A DNA stretch of 64,000 bases from Lagopus muta (Eukaryota; Chordata; Aves; Galliformes; Phasianidae). Within the stretch, counting starts at the first letter, position 1, and every line of letters starts with the position of its first letter. Below the pieces are notes generated by a model that was given only the letters and a program-made list of their open reading frames with translations, was not told where the DNA came from and made no database searches. Of the stretch, positions 1 through 9,791 are shown one piece after another. The position numbers and the translations under genes are program-made. Location of the stretch: contig NC_064438.1 of NCBI RefSeq assembly GCF_023343835.1, positions 58,118,578 to 58,182,577 on the forward strand, in the 5' to 3' direction.

Positions 1-103
1 CTTCCTGCCTGCACAGCTGAGCAGAAACCAAGCGGTGGCCACGGGATGGACCTGAGCAAGGAGATGGGTGCTGTCACCCATATGGACGAGGGGACAGACT
101 TAC

Positions 104-210
104 GTTGTCACAGCGCAGCCAGATTTCGTTCATTCCCTCTGCAACGGGGATCAGAAGCTTGATGTTAAACTTCTGACCAGAGATGTTCACGTCGGGAGTG
201 ACTTCACAAC
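104..210 (-). CDS. FERMT2: FERMT2 coding exon 11 (PH domain, codons 425-460)
   Basis: This exon encodes the middle of the PH domain, reading [19 protein letters not shown] and then [16 protein letters not shown], almost as in other kindlin-2 proteins. The PH domain binds phosphoinositides and helps recruit the protein to the membrane. The acceptor is a TTGCAG ending at 211 and the donor is AAC|GTAAGT at 103. The length of 107 nt completes the codon opened by exon 10 and ends on a codon boundary. This is the last exon present; the following one would lie left of the window. Confidence 0.96.
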
Positions 211-370
211 CTGCAATGGGAGCCACTGTTCAGAAGGACGTTCTAACAAGGAGAAAACAAGGAATGGACAAGAAAAGGCAAAGCATTCCAGCTAGGTGCT
301 GCCAAATTGCAGGTCTCACAGTGCATCTCCAATGGGACAGCATCACAGGGACACAAACTGTGGCACACAG

Positions 371-440
371 CTATATTAGAATCATAGAATCACAAGGCTG
401 GAAACGACCTATAAGATCATCTAGCTCCTCTTCCCAGTGA
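371..440 (-). mobile_element. CR1 LINE fragment (3' tail)
   Basis: The plus strand reads as the reverse complement of the CR1 3' end: the octamer-type tail AGAATCATAGAATCAC, then GGCTGGAAACGACCTATAAG and ATCATCTAGCTCC. It is short and strongly 5'-truncated. Confidence 0.75.
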
Positions 441-719
441 AGGGAAAATGGAAGACCTGGCCCAAAAGCAGAGACTGAAGCTGACAGGTTCCCCCAGGAC
501 TCACCTCCCATACCTTGGCCTTGATCTAATGGTAAACACCACTTGGTCCCCAGATTTTCACGAAAGTGCAGGAAAATGTGACTGGCCAGGTCCTGGACAC
601 CCATGTGCTGTTCTGTGTGGGTGCACTGCGATGTTTAGTGCTATGAGCATCCCACTTTGGGTGTTCAAGAAATGCTACGAGCCACCGTGCCAACATGGGT
701 GGTGAATGGGGATGGCCAA

Positions 720-880
720 AGTCACAGAATCACAGCACCCCATAATTATAAAACAGTTGGGGTTAGGAGGCACCTTAAAGCCCATCCAGTTCCACACCCT
801 GCTGTGGGCTGACTGCTTCTCCCACCAGTTCAGGCTGCCCAGGACCCCGTCCAGCCTGGTCACAATGAAGTCTCCTTGGA
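720..880 (-). mobile_element. CR1 LINE fragment
   Basis: A diverged CR1 tail begins with the ACAGAATCACAG octamers. It continues with a GTTGGGGTTAGGAGGC segment and the CAGGCTGCCCAGG block found in other CR1 copies in this window. Confidence 0.7.
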
Positions 881-1193
881 GCCTTCTCTCCCCCAGGCTG
901 TCTCCTTGGGCTTGCAAGAACCTGCTTCACTCTGACTTCACTCTGCAGCCAAAAAATGGGCCAGCCTGAGAGGTGAGTGGCAAATGGATATGCTACTGGG
1001 GAGCTGGCAGCACCTAACGGGGTCGTGGGCCATGTGGTAGACATCTCAGCACACACCAGCCCAGCCACTTTCTCCTTTTCACACGTTTATCCACACCCAG
1101 GATGGCACGCTAGGAACACAAGTGGAAAAGCAAGGTGTTGCAGTGGCAGATGATCACTGGAATGCCAAGCAAGTGTGTGAATGCTGCTCCTAC

Positions 1194-1318
1194 CTCTCAA
1201 GTTCATCTGGTGGGCAGGAGTTCCGTTGGCTTCCTCTTTGCTTTTGTAGCAGGAGATGGAGGTATCTTTGAAGGTGCACCAGTATGGCTTGTAACCTTTC
1301 AGGGTCAGCTTCTTGGGC
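1194..1318 (-). CDS. FERMT2: FERMT2 coding exon 10 (PH domain, codons 383-424)
   Basis: This exon encodes PKKLTLKGYKPYWCTFKD, then TSISCYKSKEEANGTPAHQ and MNLRG, the first strands of the kindlin PH domain. The acceptor is CTCACAG ending at 1319 and the donor is GAGAG|GTAGGAG at 1193. Intron phase is 2 on entry and 1 on exit, which fits both neighbours exactly. The basic KPKKLTLKG stretch is typical of the lipid-binding side of the domain. Confidence 0.97.
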
Positions 1319-1404
1319 CTGTGAGACAGGGTGTGGGACGTTACAAACACGGGGCTAACCAGGTGGTGGGATGCAAATTGGGCTGCGAAATGACCACCTG
1401 CAAT

Positions 1405-1560
1405 CACAGGATCGTTGGGGCCAGAAAAGATCACCCAGTTCAGCTCACCCCACCATGCCCAGTGCCCACATCCCTCAGTACCACATCCCCACGGCTCTGG
1501 AATACCTCCAGGGATGGTGACCCCACCACTGCTGGGCAGCTGTGCCACTGCAGCACCGAA
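1405..1560 (-). mobile_element. CR1 LINE fragment
   Basis: It reads as the reverse complement of a CR1 3' region: GGGGCCAGAAAAGATCACC, then CCCTCAGTACCACATC and CACTGCTGGGCAGCTGTGCC. It lies in sense orientation about 90 bases upstream of the exon 10 acceptor. Confidence 0.88.
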
Positions 1561-2431
1561 GGAGATGTAGAAGTTGGGCTGGCAGAAATGTGCACGCAGC
1601 AGCAGTGAGGTGCCCAGCACCCAATCTGACCTCTGGTACCTTAATGGAGTTTTAGAAGTTTATCCAAGCTGCAGTTCTCAGAGATTGCACCGACTGAGCG
1701 GAGTGAACCAGCAACACCTCCTCCCTCCCTGACAACTGACACTCCAACTGGCGAGCAGTTAGCAATTAGAGCTGTGCCTGATTTTATTGGCAAACGAGCA
1801 CGTCAAAGCAAACAGTAAGGTTTTTGTGCGATGGTTTGCTTTCAGGGGAAAACCACCCACCCTGAAGCATGGCGCGGGCTCCAGTCCTGCGGCTTTGCCC
1901 CAGTTGGAGCAGAGACAATTACAACAGAGGGGCTCATTATGGAGCTATTCCACTGCCATCACTTTTCTGCCCCTGTACCTATCCTGTCAACTCCCGTTGG
2001 GTTTATTTACTTTCCAGAACGTTCACCATAACCTGTGCTGCAGCAGAGAACTGCAAAACACTGGAAGCTGCCACAGATCAGCCAACGTCCAGCTGCTGCC
2101 ATTCCCAGGCATCCACGTTGCAGCAGAATGAACAAAACCCATAAATCCTGAGCGCAGGGACATGCAAAGGGTTGACGTTTAAGAACTTCAGGATCAAATG
2201 GGATGGTTGGGAACAACGTGGAATAATACCCAGTGGCTGTGCTGAGTGCTGGAGAAAGCAAAATGTGTTAACAGCGACGGCGCCCAGGTGCTGCAAACTG
2301 CAGGGTAACGGCTCTGCGGTTTCCATGCATGGTAACACAGTGAAATCTGGAGTCAGGAGGGGAAGAAATGGACAGGAGGCAGCAGGGCCATGAATTATTC
2401 ATTGCTACCACCTCTTCCCAGCAGTACTTAC
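1561..2431 (-). other. FERMT2: FERMT2 intron between exons 9 and 10 (remainder)
   Basis: Non-coding intron sequence apart from the CR1 at 1405-1560. Several short open frames overlap on both strands, but none resembles a known protein and none has splice-site support. Confidence 0.8.
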
Positions 2432-2481
2432 TTGAATACTTTAATGTAGTCAGCGAGCTCCGGGATGGAAGTGATGTCACC
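2432..2481 (-). CDS. FERMT2: FERMT2 coding exon 9 (codons 367-382)
   Basis: A short 50-nt exon encoding GDITSIPELADYIKVFK with the last lysine split, at the F2 to PH transition. The acceptor TTTTCAG ends at 2482 and the donor is TTCAA|GTAAGT at 2431. It enters in phase 0 and leaves in phase 2, matching exons 8 and 10. The acceptor lies about 20 nt from the end of a sense CR1 tail (see 2501-2560). Confidence 0.96.
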
Positions 2482-2500
2482 CTGAAAATATAAAGGAGAG

Positions 2501-2560
2501 GATCGTAGAATGGGCTGGGATGGAAGGGACCTCAAAGGTCACCCAGATCCGACCACCAAA
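2501..2560 (-). mobile_element. CR1 LINE 3' tail abutting the exon 9 acceptor
   Basis: On the plus strand, GATCGTAGAATGGGCTGGGA and then TGGAAGGGACCTCAAAGGTC are the reverse complement of a CR1 3' end. The element is sense to FERMT2. Its terminal octamer-like sequence ends about 20 nt upstream of the exon 9 acceptor. Confidence 0.82.
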
Positions 2561-3468
2561 CGGTCACTTCCAGTGCTGGGGGAGGAAGCACACAGAGCAT
2601 CTACTGCATGGGAGTGCTGCCTGGAAAGCAGAGGGCAATACTCTATGGTTTTTATGGGATTCCTGCTGAGCGCTGTCACGCTGAATGGCATTTCCAGTTC
2701 CCACGAGCTCCAACCAAAGGGTTTTCAAACGACACGGAGCACAAACAGCGCTGCAGCAGTTTCCAGCAGTGGGACAGTTTACTTTCTGTCTGCAGTGAGC
2801 AATGCTGTTTACAGATACAACGGGGGAAAAAAAATGCAGAATCTAAACAAACAATCCACTAATTGCCCATTATCCGTATTCAATTACTCGAATGCATCTG
2901 GAAATGGCTACTGGGAGCAACCGGTAGAGAAAGGGATGGATTTTTTTTTGACGAATCATTGCCTTCTTCACTCCTGTCTGGTGGGGATTGCTCCTCAGTG
3001 CTGTGCTTCAGCTCTGCTTTGCAAATACATTGTGAACGGTCTCTTGGCTCTGACAACCAGGCCCTATTTCGATCATAGAATCACAGAATGACCTGGTTTG
3101 ATAAGGACCACAATCACCATCTAGTTTCAACCCCCTGCTATGTGCAGGGTCGCCAACCACTGAACCCACTATTTCTGCTGCATCCCAGTGATGCTGCTCT
3201 CCCTGCCAATCTCTGCAGGCTGAGGGTGGCAGTTCTACTTCAAAATATGAAACTACTATTGGGCTCTATGCTCTGCATCACAACCGTAGGGTCATTAAGG
3301 TTGGAAAAAAGGATCATCACACTCAAACGTGTTGCTCCACTGGGCTGCAGGCAACAGAAAAAACAAAGGAGACGAAGGAAATAAGGCAGGTTGGATGCTC
3401 AGAACAGTGATCCTTGCTTGCAAGAGGCAAGGAGGGGATGTGTACAGCCCTGTGCCCACAGCCCTTAC
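2561..3468 (-). other. FERMT2: FERMT2 intron between exons 8 and 9 (remainder)
   Basis: Non-coding. It holds a CR1 fragment at about 3072-3190 and a second short CR1-like tail near 3280-3330. I see nothing else that can be assigned. Confidence 0.8.
3072..3190 (-). mobile_element. CR1 LINE fragment
   Basis: The reverse-complement CR1 tail starts with GATCATAGAATCACAGAATG and continues with TCAACCCCCTGCTATGTGCA and GGGTCGCCAACCAC. It is of the same general subfamily as the copy at 3789. Confidence 0.85.
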
Positions 3469-3603
3469 CAGAATTGTCGACGTTTTGCCACCTTCCAAGG
3501 TGATTTCCAGGTCAGAGAGCGCAGCATCCACCTCGTCCACATCTTTGTCGCTGTTGTTCAGGTGGTTTTCTGATGACATGATGGACAGCTTGTTGATGTG
3601 GTA
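3469..3603 (-). CDS. FERMT2: FERMT2 coding exon 8 (F2, codons 322-366)
   Basis: This exon encodes YHINKLSIMSSENHLNNSDK, then DVDEVDAALSDLEITLEGGK and TSTIL, the acidic F2 segment that precedes the PH domain. The acceptor CTTTCAG ends at 3604 and the donor is TTCTG|GTAAGG at 3468. Both ends are on codon boundaries (135 nt, 45 codons). Confidence 0.97.
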
Positions 3604-3788
3604 CTGAAAGGCAAGGCATGGCTGCGTGAGCACAGGCGGCCTGCACCCACTGCTCTTCCCTCATCCACCAGGCTGTGCACCACACCATGTTCTTCCAGTG
3701 ACAACCGCTCAGCATTTTTGGATGCACAAACTTTTGCTGAAACGGCCCAACTGTTGTGATGAGGCTGCAACGTGCACAAAGATCTCCC

Positions 3789-3945
3789 ATCATAGAACCA
3801 CAGCATGGCCTGGGTTGCAAAGGAACTCACCCAGCTCCAACCCCCTGCTGTGTGCAGGTCGCCAACCAGCAGCCCAAGCTGCCCAGAGCCACATCCAGCC
3901 TGGCCTTGAATGCCTGCAGGGATGGGGCATCCACAGCCTCTCTTG
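3789..3945 (-). mobile_element. CR1 LINE fragment, young-looking subfamily
   Basis: The plus strand shows ACAGCATGGCCTGGGTTGCA, then CAACCCCCTGCTGTGTGCAG and the block down to GGGATGGGGCATCCACAGCC. This subfamily has at least seven copies in the window, several nearly identical. Confidence 0.93.
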
Positions 3946-4581
3946 TCTTACGTTGTTTTTACAGAAATGCAGTGAAACCTCACTCCAAGCACTAAGCACA
4001 GCCCAACGTGGGCTGCTGACAGAGTTAGGCTGAATCTTTATATTTTTGTTTTCACCATTTTCTTCCTGGGAGGGGCCCTAAGAGCAGACTTGGGCTCCCT
4101 CTGGGGATGTTCCTACATCCTCCAGCAACGAGGAGCGCCAGACCACACATAGGAAATTGCCCACTGTCCGTCCCACAGAAGTCAATAGCAGGTGTAGTAT
4201 TTATGCCAAATCACACCAAGGACTTCATAAAGCAGATAAATACGTCGTTCCAGGAAACCCACAGATTACCACCAGCTGTTTGGGGGGCAGCATGCCAGCA
4301 ATGTGCAGCTCAGGAACTTACTGTCCTTACACTTGGCTTTGTCAAACAGGGCAAAGCAACAAGTCCAGGCAGACATAAACATGTTTGCGAAAAGAAGGCT
4401 ACATTCCTCTTCATAAGGAGTAACAGCAGCCAACATGCTAACTGCCCAATAAGTGGGACAGGAGACAGAAGCAGTCCAACTCCTATCAGCACAGGAATCC
4501 CAAGCAATAAATCAACAGAGCGGTCTACAAGAGCCACAAAATGAAGCTTGACCAAACCAAGTGTTGGGGGCCATCTCCTAC
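3946..4581 (-). other. FERMT2: FERMT2 intron between exons 7 and 8 (remainder)
   Basis: Single-copy-looking intron sequence without coding or RNA features that I can support. Confidence 0.75.
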
Positions 4582-4689
4582 CTGCAGCGCTGCAAACATC
4601 ATCATCTCCTCCTCCGTGCACTCGATCTCCTCCAGCAGGATGGCCCACTTGGACTGCTCATACAGCTGGTTGATCCTGATGGCGTCGTA
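4582..4689 (-). CDS. FERMT2: FERMT2 coding exon 7 (F2, codons 286-321)
   Basis: This exon encodes [20 protein letters not shown], then [16 protein letters not shown], the conserved F2 helix region. The acceptor GTGCTCAG ends at 4690 and the donor is CTGCAG|GTAGGAG at 4581. It has 108 nt and codon boundaries at both ends. Confidence 0.97.
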
Positions 4690-5016
4690 CTGAGCACAGG
4701 GAGAAACAGCACAGCCCATAAGAGAGGTGCCACAGCAAGACCCGCCATCTCCCTCGCCCTGGGCACAACACGCCCTCATCTGATTACCCTTTTCAATGCT
4801 CCCTTCAGCCCAGGGTGGACAAGGCTCACAGCCACAAAGCAGTCCCTGCAATGCCTTTCATCCCAGGGCACGGCAGCGTGCACACCTGCCCTTGATGCAA
4901 GCACCCATTTGCAATGTGGTGGAATATTTACCAGCACAAATGCACTCTGGAGACACAGGCATCCTTCGCCCAAACCGTTTGCCTGCAAGGTGCAAGCCAA
5001 GAAACTAACTCCTTAC
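4690..5016 (-). other. FERMT2: FERMT2 intron between exons 6 and 7
   Basis: About 330 bases of intron. An open frame running antisense through both flanking exons is a shadow. No repeat is recognised. Confidence 0.75.
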
Positions 5017-5119
5017 CTTTGGATTCAGGTCGAAAAAGCTGTAATACTTGAACCGGAGCAGCAAAGCCTCGTTTTCCTTCACCTCCTGCTCCATGAGGGA
5101 TCGGGACGAATCCAACCAC
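5017..5119 (-). CDS. FERMT2: FERMT2 coding exon 6 (F2, codons 251-285)
   Basis: This exon encodes [20 protein letters not shown], then [14 protein letters not shown], the LRFKY/FFDLNPK signature of the kindlin F2 lobe. The acceptor TTTGCAG ends at 5120 and the donor is CAAAG|GTAAGG at 5016. It enters in phase 2, completing the Gly codon opened by exon 5, and leaves in phase 0. Confidence 0.97.
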
Positions 5120-5203
5120 CTGCAAATCATCAGCAAGGGGTAGCACACACAGAGAGCTCCCGCGAGATCGCGACGAGAGAAGACAAACAAGTGGTGGACT
5201 CAC

Positions 5204-5429
5204 CCTTGGTTGATCTTGGCTTTGTCGAGGAGCGCCTGTGGCTTGTACAGCTTTGCTAGGGACTCGGGGGAGGTGACGGGCTGGCTGACGGCCAGGATGC
5301 CCGGGTTGCCCTCCGACAAGGCGCTGTCCCCAAACCATGCGGACGTGGGGGACAAGGGGCTGCCGTCGTGAGCGTCGTAAGTCGGCGTCATGGTTTTGCT
5401 GTACAGTCCTGGGCTGGAATAGATGTTTC
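5204..5429 (-). CDS. FERMT2: FERMT2 coding exon 5 (F1 loop to F2, codons 176-251)
   Basis: This exon encodes [20 protein letters not shown], then [20 protein letters not shown] and a stretch ending [10 protein letters not shown]. The region is serine- and proline-rich, the long disordered insert of the F1 lobe leading into F2. The acceptor GCTGGTAG ends at 5430 and the donor is AAGG|GTGAGT at 5203. Reading into the intron meets TGA at once. It enters in phase 1 and leaves in phase 2. The upstream splice partner can be exon 4 or the microexon at 5851. Confidence 0.97.
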
Positions 5430-5611
5430 CTACCAGCGAGAGGAAGAAAGGCCGGCTGTGAGCTGGCGGCCAAGCCCCGCTCCACACAAAACCAATTCAG
5501 ACACAAAACCGAAGCCAGCGGATGTCAAACCTTCCCTTTTTCTTTTTTACCATTTTGTTCCGCAGCTGGAAAACACTGCACTGCTTGTTTTCCCATGACA
5601 AGCTGCCCCAA

Positions 5612-5634
5612 CCTCTCTCTCTCTCTCTCTCTCT
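5612..5634. repeat. (CT)n microsatellite
   Basis: An uninterrupted CT dinucleotide run of about 23 bases. It lies in FERMT2 intron 4, about 180 bases upstream (in gene sense) of the exon 5 acceptor. Confidence 0.95.
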
Positions 5635-5850
5635 TTCTTCTCCAAGAGCAAAACTGATGGAAAAGCCATTCCCGAGCCGAATCCGTGGGAAAACCCGCGG
5701 GTCTCCCTGGGCCACCCCCCACTTACCGGTGTTACCTGGAGCTTAAAGATTTTGGAAGTCAAAGGTTTTAGAGGAGCAGGAAAATAAACTAAGGGCACGG
5801 CCAGAGAGACCAGAGGCAGAGCACAAAAGTCCTAAGGAGGTGGAGCTCAC

Positions 5851-5883
5851 CTTTGACGGGGCCGATGTAAAGAATATCGGTGC
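5851..5883 (-). CDS. FERMT2: FERMT2 candidate cassette microexon, 33 nt (11 codons)
   Basis: On the minus strand a long pyrimidine tract (CCTCCTTTCTTTCCCTCTCC) leads into ATAG at 5884, followed by 33 bases and a consensus donor, CAAAG|GTGAGC at 5850. The intron phases match its neighbours exactly (in 1, out 1). Inclusion inserts the residues GTDILYIGPVK between PGS and GNIYSS without a stop or frame change. The site is the disordered F1 loop just after the poly-lysine segment. The splice signals and phase are seen directly; use as an alternative exon is inference. I cannot confirm from memory whether mammals have an equivalent. Confidence 0.75.
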
Positions 5884-6204
5884 CTATGGAGAGGGAAAGA
5901 AAGGAGGGAAGTGAGAAGGCGAGAGAAAGTCACCGGGTCGGCAGGGAAGGAGGAGAGCTGGAAATACAAGTGTGGGTTAAGAGGGCTGAGTAGCACGCGT
6001 GAGGCTGAGCCACCCGACCCCAGTGCGGAGCTGGCCTGTGGCTGAGACTCCCCTCGTTACACTGATTGCACTTAAAGTCAGGGGAGGCGTTTCAGGTGCG
6101 TTTGCCGAACCAGGGGTTACGCCGAACCGCTCGAGATGAGGATTCTCTGAGTTTCCCCACACCCCACTGCTGCCATCGCTCAGCTCAGCGGTCGGACTCG
6201 GTGA

Positions 6205-6242
6205 TCTCCAAGGTCTTTTTCAACCCAGATGACCCCATGGTT
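6205..6242 (+). mobile_element. CR1 LINE 3' tail remnant
   Basis: GATCTCCAAGGTCTTTTTCA followed by ACCCAGATGACC matches the sense 3' end of CR1. Only the tail is present. Confidence 0.65.
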
Positions 6243-7089
6243 TTGGCAACCATCACTGCTCAACGCAGACCCGAAACCGCCGTGTTTTCACCCTGATTTA
6301 CTGCAGGGGAGGCTCCTCCAGCGATGCGGCCGTGCGATGCGTGCTCCCGTGCTGCCCCAAGTACAGCACCCTGCACACTTGTTTTGTACCGACATGTCAG
6401 ATGCTTGCAAAGCCACCCAGAAGTTCTCTTGGTACACAACTTGTACCAAAAGCTCTGGTTTTTCCGAGTGTTTGCAGCAGTGCCAGCTGAGCCGGCAGGC
6501 AAAGTAACCCGAGTGACTCCAGCTCTTTTGCTCGTGTTACAAGAAATGGCCAGGCACCGAAATGTGGCATTTCACGGGCAGAGAAGCTTGCTTATGTGGC
6601 CAATTTGATATTAATACGCCGAGCAAGTGGTGCTATTTGGTGCAAAACCAATCCCAAAGCATGCATTACTCCCAGACGCTTTGAAGTTTTACAGCTCATA
6701 CAGCTCCACGTTGGGGAAAAAAAAAAGCCTTTTAAAATTACTAATTACCTAGAGAAGAAAGCTGACCCGACTTGGCATCTCATACCCCAAAATAGCTGAG
6801 AGCTAAATCGTCCCCATTGATCTCAAAGGAGCATTGATTTTTATGCTAAGAGTATAAAATCCATATTTTGAGCGTAATGGATGTTCATTGAGCGCGTCCT
6901 AATGTCAGTGACTCCACTGCTTATGAAATCAGGCAATGAGCTCAACGTCGTTTGCTGGGAATAAATGTGTGCATCACTCATGAGGACCAATACTTGGCCT
7001 TCTGGAAAAGTGCTGCGTCCTTATGGAATCCAGTTCCATATTCATATTGCTTAGACGTGCCATTCAATGCACTCCTAATTTACCTTACA

Positions 7090-7265
7090 AAGCATTGCCT
7101 CCCTGGAGGCCCCAGGGAGGTGGTGGAGTCACCGCGCCTGGAGGTGTTCAAGAAACATCTAAGTGTTGTACTAAGGGACGTGGTTTAACGGGGAACTATT
7201 GGTGGATGGTTGGACTGGATGATCTTGGAGGTCTTTCCCAGCCTTGGTGATTCTACAGTTCTAGG
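7090..7265 (+). mobile_element. CR1 LINE fragment
   Basis: Sense CR1: GGAGGTGTTCAAGAAACATC, then TGGTTGGACTGGATGATCTT, then GGAGGTCTTTCCCAGCCTTG and a decayed octamer tail. It is inverted relative to FERMT2. Confidence 0.93.
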
Positions 7266-7464
7266 AAGAAACTACAGAAGGCTGAGCCACAGGGATGGTC
7301 CGAATCCATCATGCAGGAAAGATGTGAATGATCACACACAACACCTGTGGTCTGCATTTAGGGAACCCATGTCCAGATAGGTGAAATATCTTCTGTACCT
7401 CCAGCCATTTTGAAGAGCGTTACAAAATTTCAGAGAACACTGAAGAATTATACAGGGGAGTTGA

Positions 7465-7530
7465 AACTAGATGATCACTGTGGTCCTTTTCAACCCAGGC
7501 CATTCTATGATCCTACGATTCTATGAATTA
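7465..7530 (+). mobile_element. CR1 LINE 3' tail
   Basis: AGATGATCACTGTGGTCCTT, then CAACCCAGGCCATTCTATGA with repeated ATTCTATGA-type octamers at the end. Confidence 0.85.
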
Positions 7531-7932
7531 TTCCAAGCGCTTTGTAACGATGCAGGACGCCATCGGGTTTTCCCAGTTTTAGGACAGAATGGAATCAGAT
7601 GCATAAATCTGGTCCCAGCAGTCTGATCTGGAATGATAGGGCGTCTGACAGACCCTTCTGTGGAGAACAACACAGCTGACATCAGTCAGCCAAACTCATG
7701 CAGCTTTGATGGGATCGCCCCCACAATTAGCCTTGATGCTTTAGGCTGGTCAATGGCATCAACGGTACCAAACACAGCCAATGCCACAGCAAGGAAACCT
7801 GAATAGTTCGGAAATGCAACCGTAAACTGCCTGATAGTAAGGGAAATGGGAATGAAGATAAGAAAGCCTCGGAAAGCCAAGGATGCTTTTAGCACTCACT
7901 TCTTTGTAAGCGAATACAGGACTCCAGATGCG

Positions 7933-8025
7933 GCGCTGGGGGACGTGGCTTAGTGGGCATGGTGGGAATGGGCTGCTGTTGGTGTCTTACAGGTCTTTTC
8001 CAACCTGAATGACTCTATGATTCAA
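7933..8025 (+). mobile_element. CR1 LINE 3' tail
   Basis: GGGGGACGTGGCTTAGTGGG, then GGTCTTTTCCAACCTGAATG and ACTCTATGATTC form the standard CR1 3' end. Confidence 0.88.
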
Positions 8026-9638
8026 TGGAGACTGTAGGGCAAGGCTTATTGTGAGCCTGCAGAGGCTTAAGCTGGCTGTGCTGCCAGACATCCTCGGTGA
8101 CAAAAACTGAATCTATGTGCGCTGAAATAAGCAGATCATGAAGTGCCAACTCATTTTACATGAGCATCCAGCGCACAGACAGGCGTTGGAACAACACTGA
8201 CAAGAGTTTATTCAGATTAAGAAGACGATGTCAAACTAATGGGACCTAAACATCACAGGTAACTGCAGCAATTAAACCTGCAGCAAAACTCCTTGCATTC
8301 ACAGATGCAGTACGAGAAAGACAAACCGAGCAGACAGTTCAAAGTGACTCACTGCAAGAGTAATAAATAATTTAAATTAAAAAGTGTCTTCTGCATACGT
8401 TTCCCACAAGTAGGGCCAAGGGCTTGGAATTAATCTAACAGAGATGCTCCCTGCAAACACTGCCTGTCGGAAAGGCTGCTGAGTGCCTCTCCTGATGGAA
8501 GTGCCAAATGACAACGAGCATTGGCTGGAGCCTTGAAAGACACAGGGAGATCTCCTCCAGATGGGAGAGGAAACGTCCAGAAGGATTGTTCAGTGATTTA
8601 GAAAAGAATGAGTGACAAAGGAGGGGAAAAAAAAGGAGTATTTCTCCTTGGATACAAAGCCAGTCCACGCTGCCTGTCCTCAGGTGGAGATGCCAACCCT
8701 GCTTGCAGAGGTGAGCACCGCCAGCATTGACCACGCTGCTGCGACCTTCGCTCTCACCTCGCTTAATTCAAAGGCAATTAATACCAATCAACTGAACCCC
8801 GAGGCACTGGGTTCTCACAGCCTGCTGCCCTGCATCCCTCTCGTGCAGGACTTCAAACCCACAGCGCTGGCTGCCAGCCACGTCTCGCCTGCCTGCAGGC
8901 ATGCAGCACCACGGCTGCCTCTGTGACTCCACCAGGGTTAAGTGCTCCCACTCGCAGCCTCCCTCATCCCAGCCCCGTGGAGCAGAGCCAGAACAACCCT
9001 CTGCTGGCAAACACCCCGCATCCATGTGCTGCTTGTGGCAAGCGGTGCTGCTCCGTTAGCGGTGCTGCTTTGTTAGCGATGCTCTGTGAGACAGGCTGGC
9101 AAAATCCCACAGCAGCAAGAATCCCCCCCACCACGAGAGCTTTGTACCATCCCAATCCATAACTACACCCTTTGCAGGAGGGAGCTCTAATGCAATTAAT
9201 AACAAGGCTGCTTCTGCTGGGCCATAAATAAGGTTTAGAGCAGTGGCACTGCCTGAAACACACCTGGAATGTGAAATTAGGAATGATTTTCCATTTAGCT
9301 TCTTTTTTACTAGGGTAAGCAAACATCTCAGTAACACAATCTGTGTGTTGATGTGGTCACGCTTGGTTGCTTTTTTATTTTATAAAGCCTGGCCTTGTTC
9401 TGCCTCCCTACACACCTCTGCCCCAGGCACTGATCTGTGCCGGCGTGACCGCTTACCAGTGTAGGGAGCTCATGGAAATCATGTGGGGCCCATTTCTTGC
9501 ACAGACTGTAAGGACTTAGGTCAGATCAATGCCACTACACATTTTTCCCTCTATATGCTCCCATTTCATTGTCTAGCTGCCTCTTCGTCCCTGCTCCCCA
9601 TACGTGCAGCCCTGCAAAGTGCGCACGCTCAGGCTCAC

Positions 9639-9773
9639 CCGACCCTGGTGTGATCAGTGGGCCCTCCAGCTCGAAGGCTTCGTCGTCACATTGATCATCC
9701 AGTTTCTTCTTTTTTTTCTTCGATGGATCTCTGGGTTTCCTCAGAAGAGAGAGCTCCTCTGGATGCCTGATGT
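9639..9773 (-). CDS. FERMT2: FERMT2 coding exon 4 (F1 poly-lysine loop, codons 131-175)
   Basis: This exon encodes IRHPEELSLLRKPRDPS, then KKKKKKLDDQCDDEAFELEG and PLITPGSG. The six-lysine run, followed by an acidic stretch, is the membrane-binding loop of the kindlin F1 lobe. The acceptor CTCCCCAG ends at 9774 and the donor is TCGG|GTGAGC at 9638. Phase is 1 at both ends, so the next exon can be either the 33-nt microexon or exon 5. The lysines are coded by an 18-base run of A and G. A sense CR1 ends about 20 nt upstream of the acceptor. Confidence 0.97.
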
Positions 9774-9791
9774 CTGGGGAGAAATTTGTAC

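Larger units (their letters stand above)
211..1193 (-). other. FERMT2: FERMT2 intron between exons 10 and 11
   Basis: About 980 bases with no coding signal. It contains minus-strand CR1 remnants near 371-440 and 720-880. Short open frames here carry no recognisable protein. Confidence 0.85.
5430..9638 (-). other. FERMT2: FERMT2 intron 4 (between exons 4 and 5)
   Basis: A 4.2-kb intron. It contains a CT dinucleotide tract (5612-5634), the predicted microexon (5851-5883), and plus-strand CR1 tails near 6205, 7090, 7465 and 7933. AT-rich single-copy stretches at about 6590-6960, 8130-8440 and 9170-9340 have no recognisable protein and could hold conserved non-coding elements, which I cannot test here. 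Confidence 0.8.

Noticed and set aside
4561..5259. 232-codon plus-strand frame
   Set aside because: It runs antisense across FERMT2 exons 6 and 7 and is a shadow of their coding strand.
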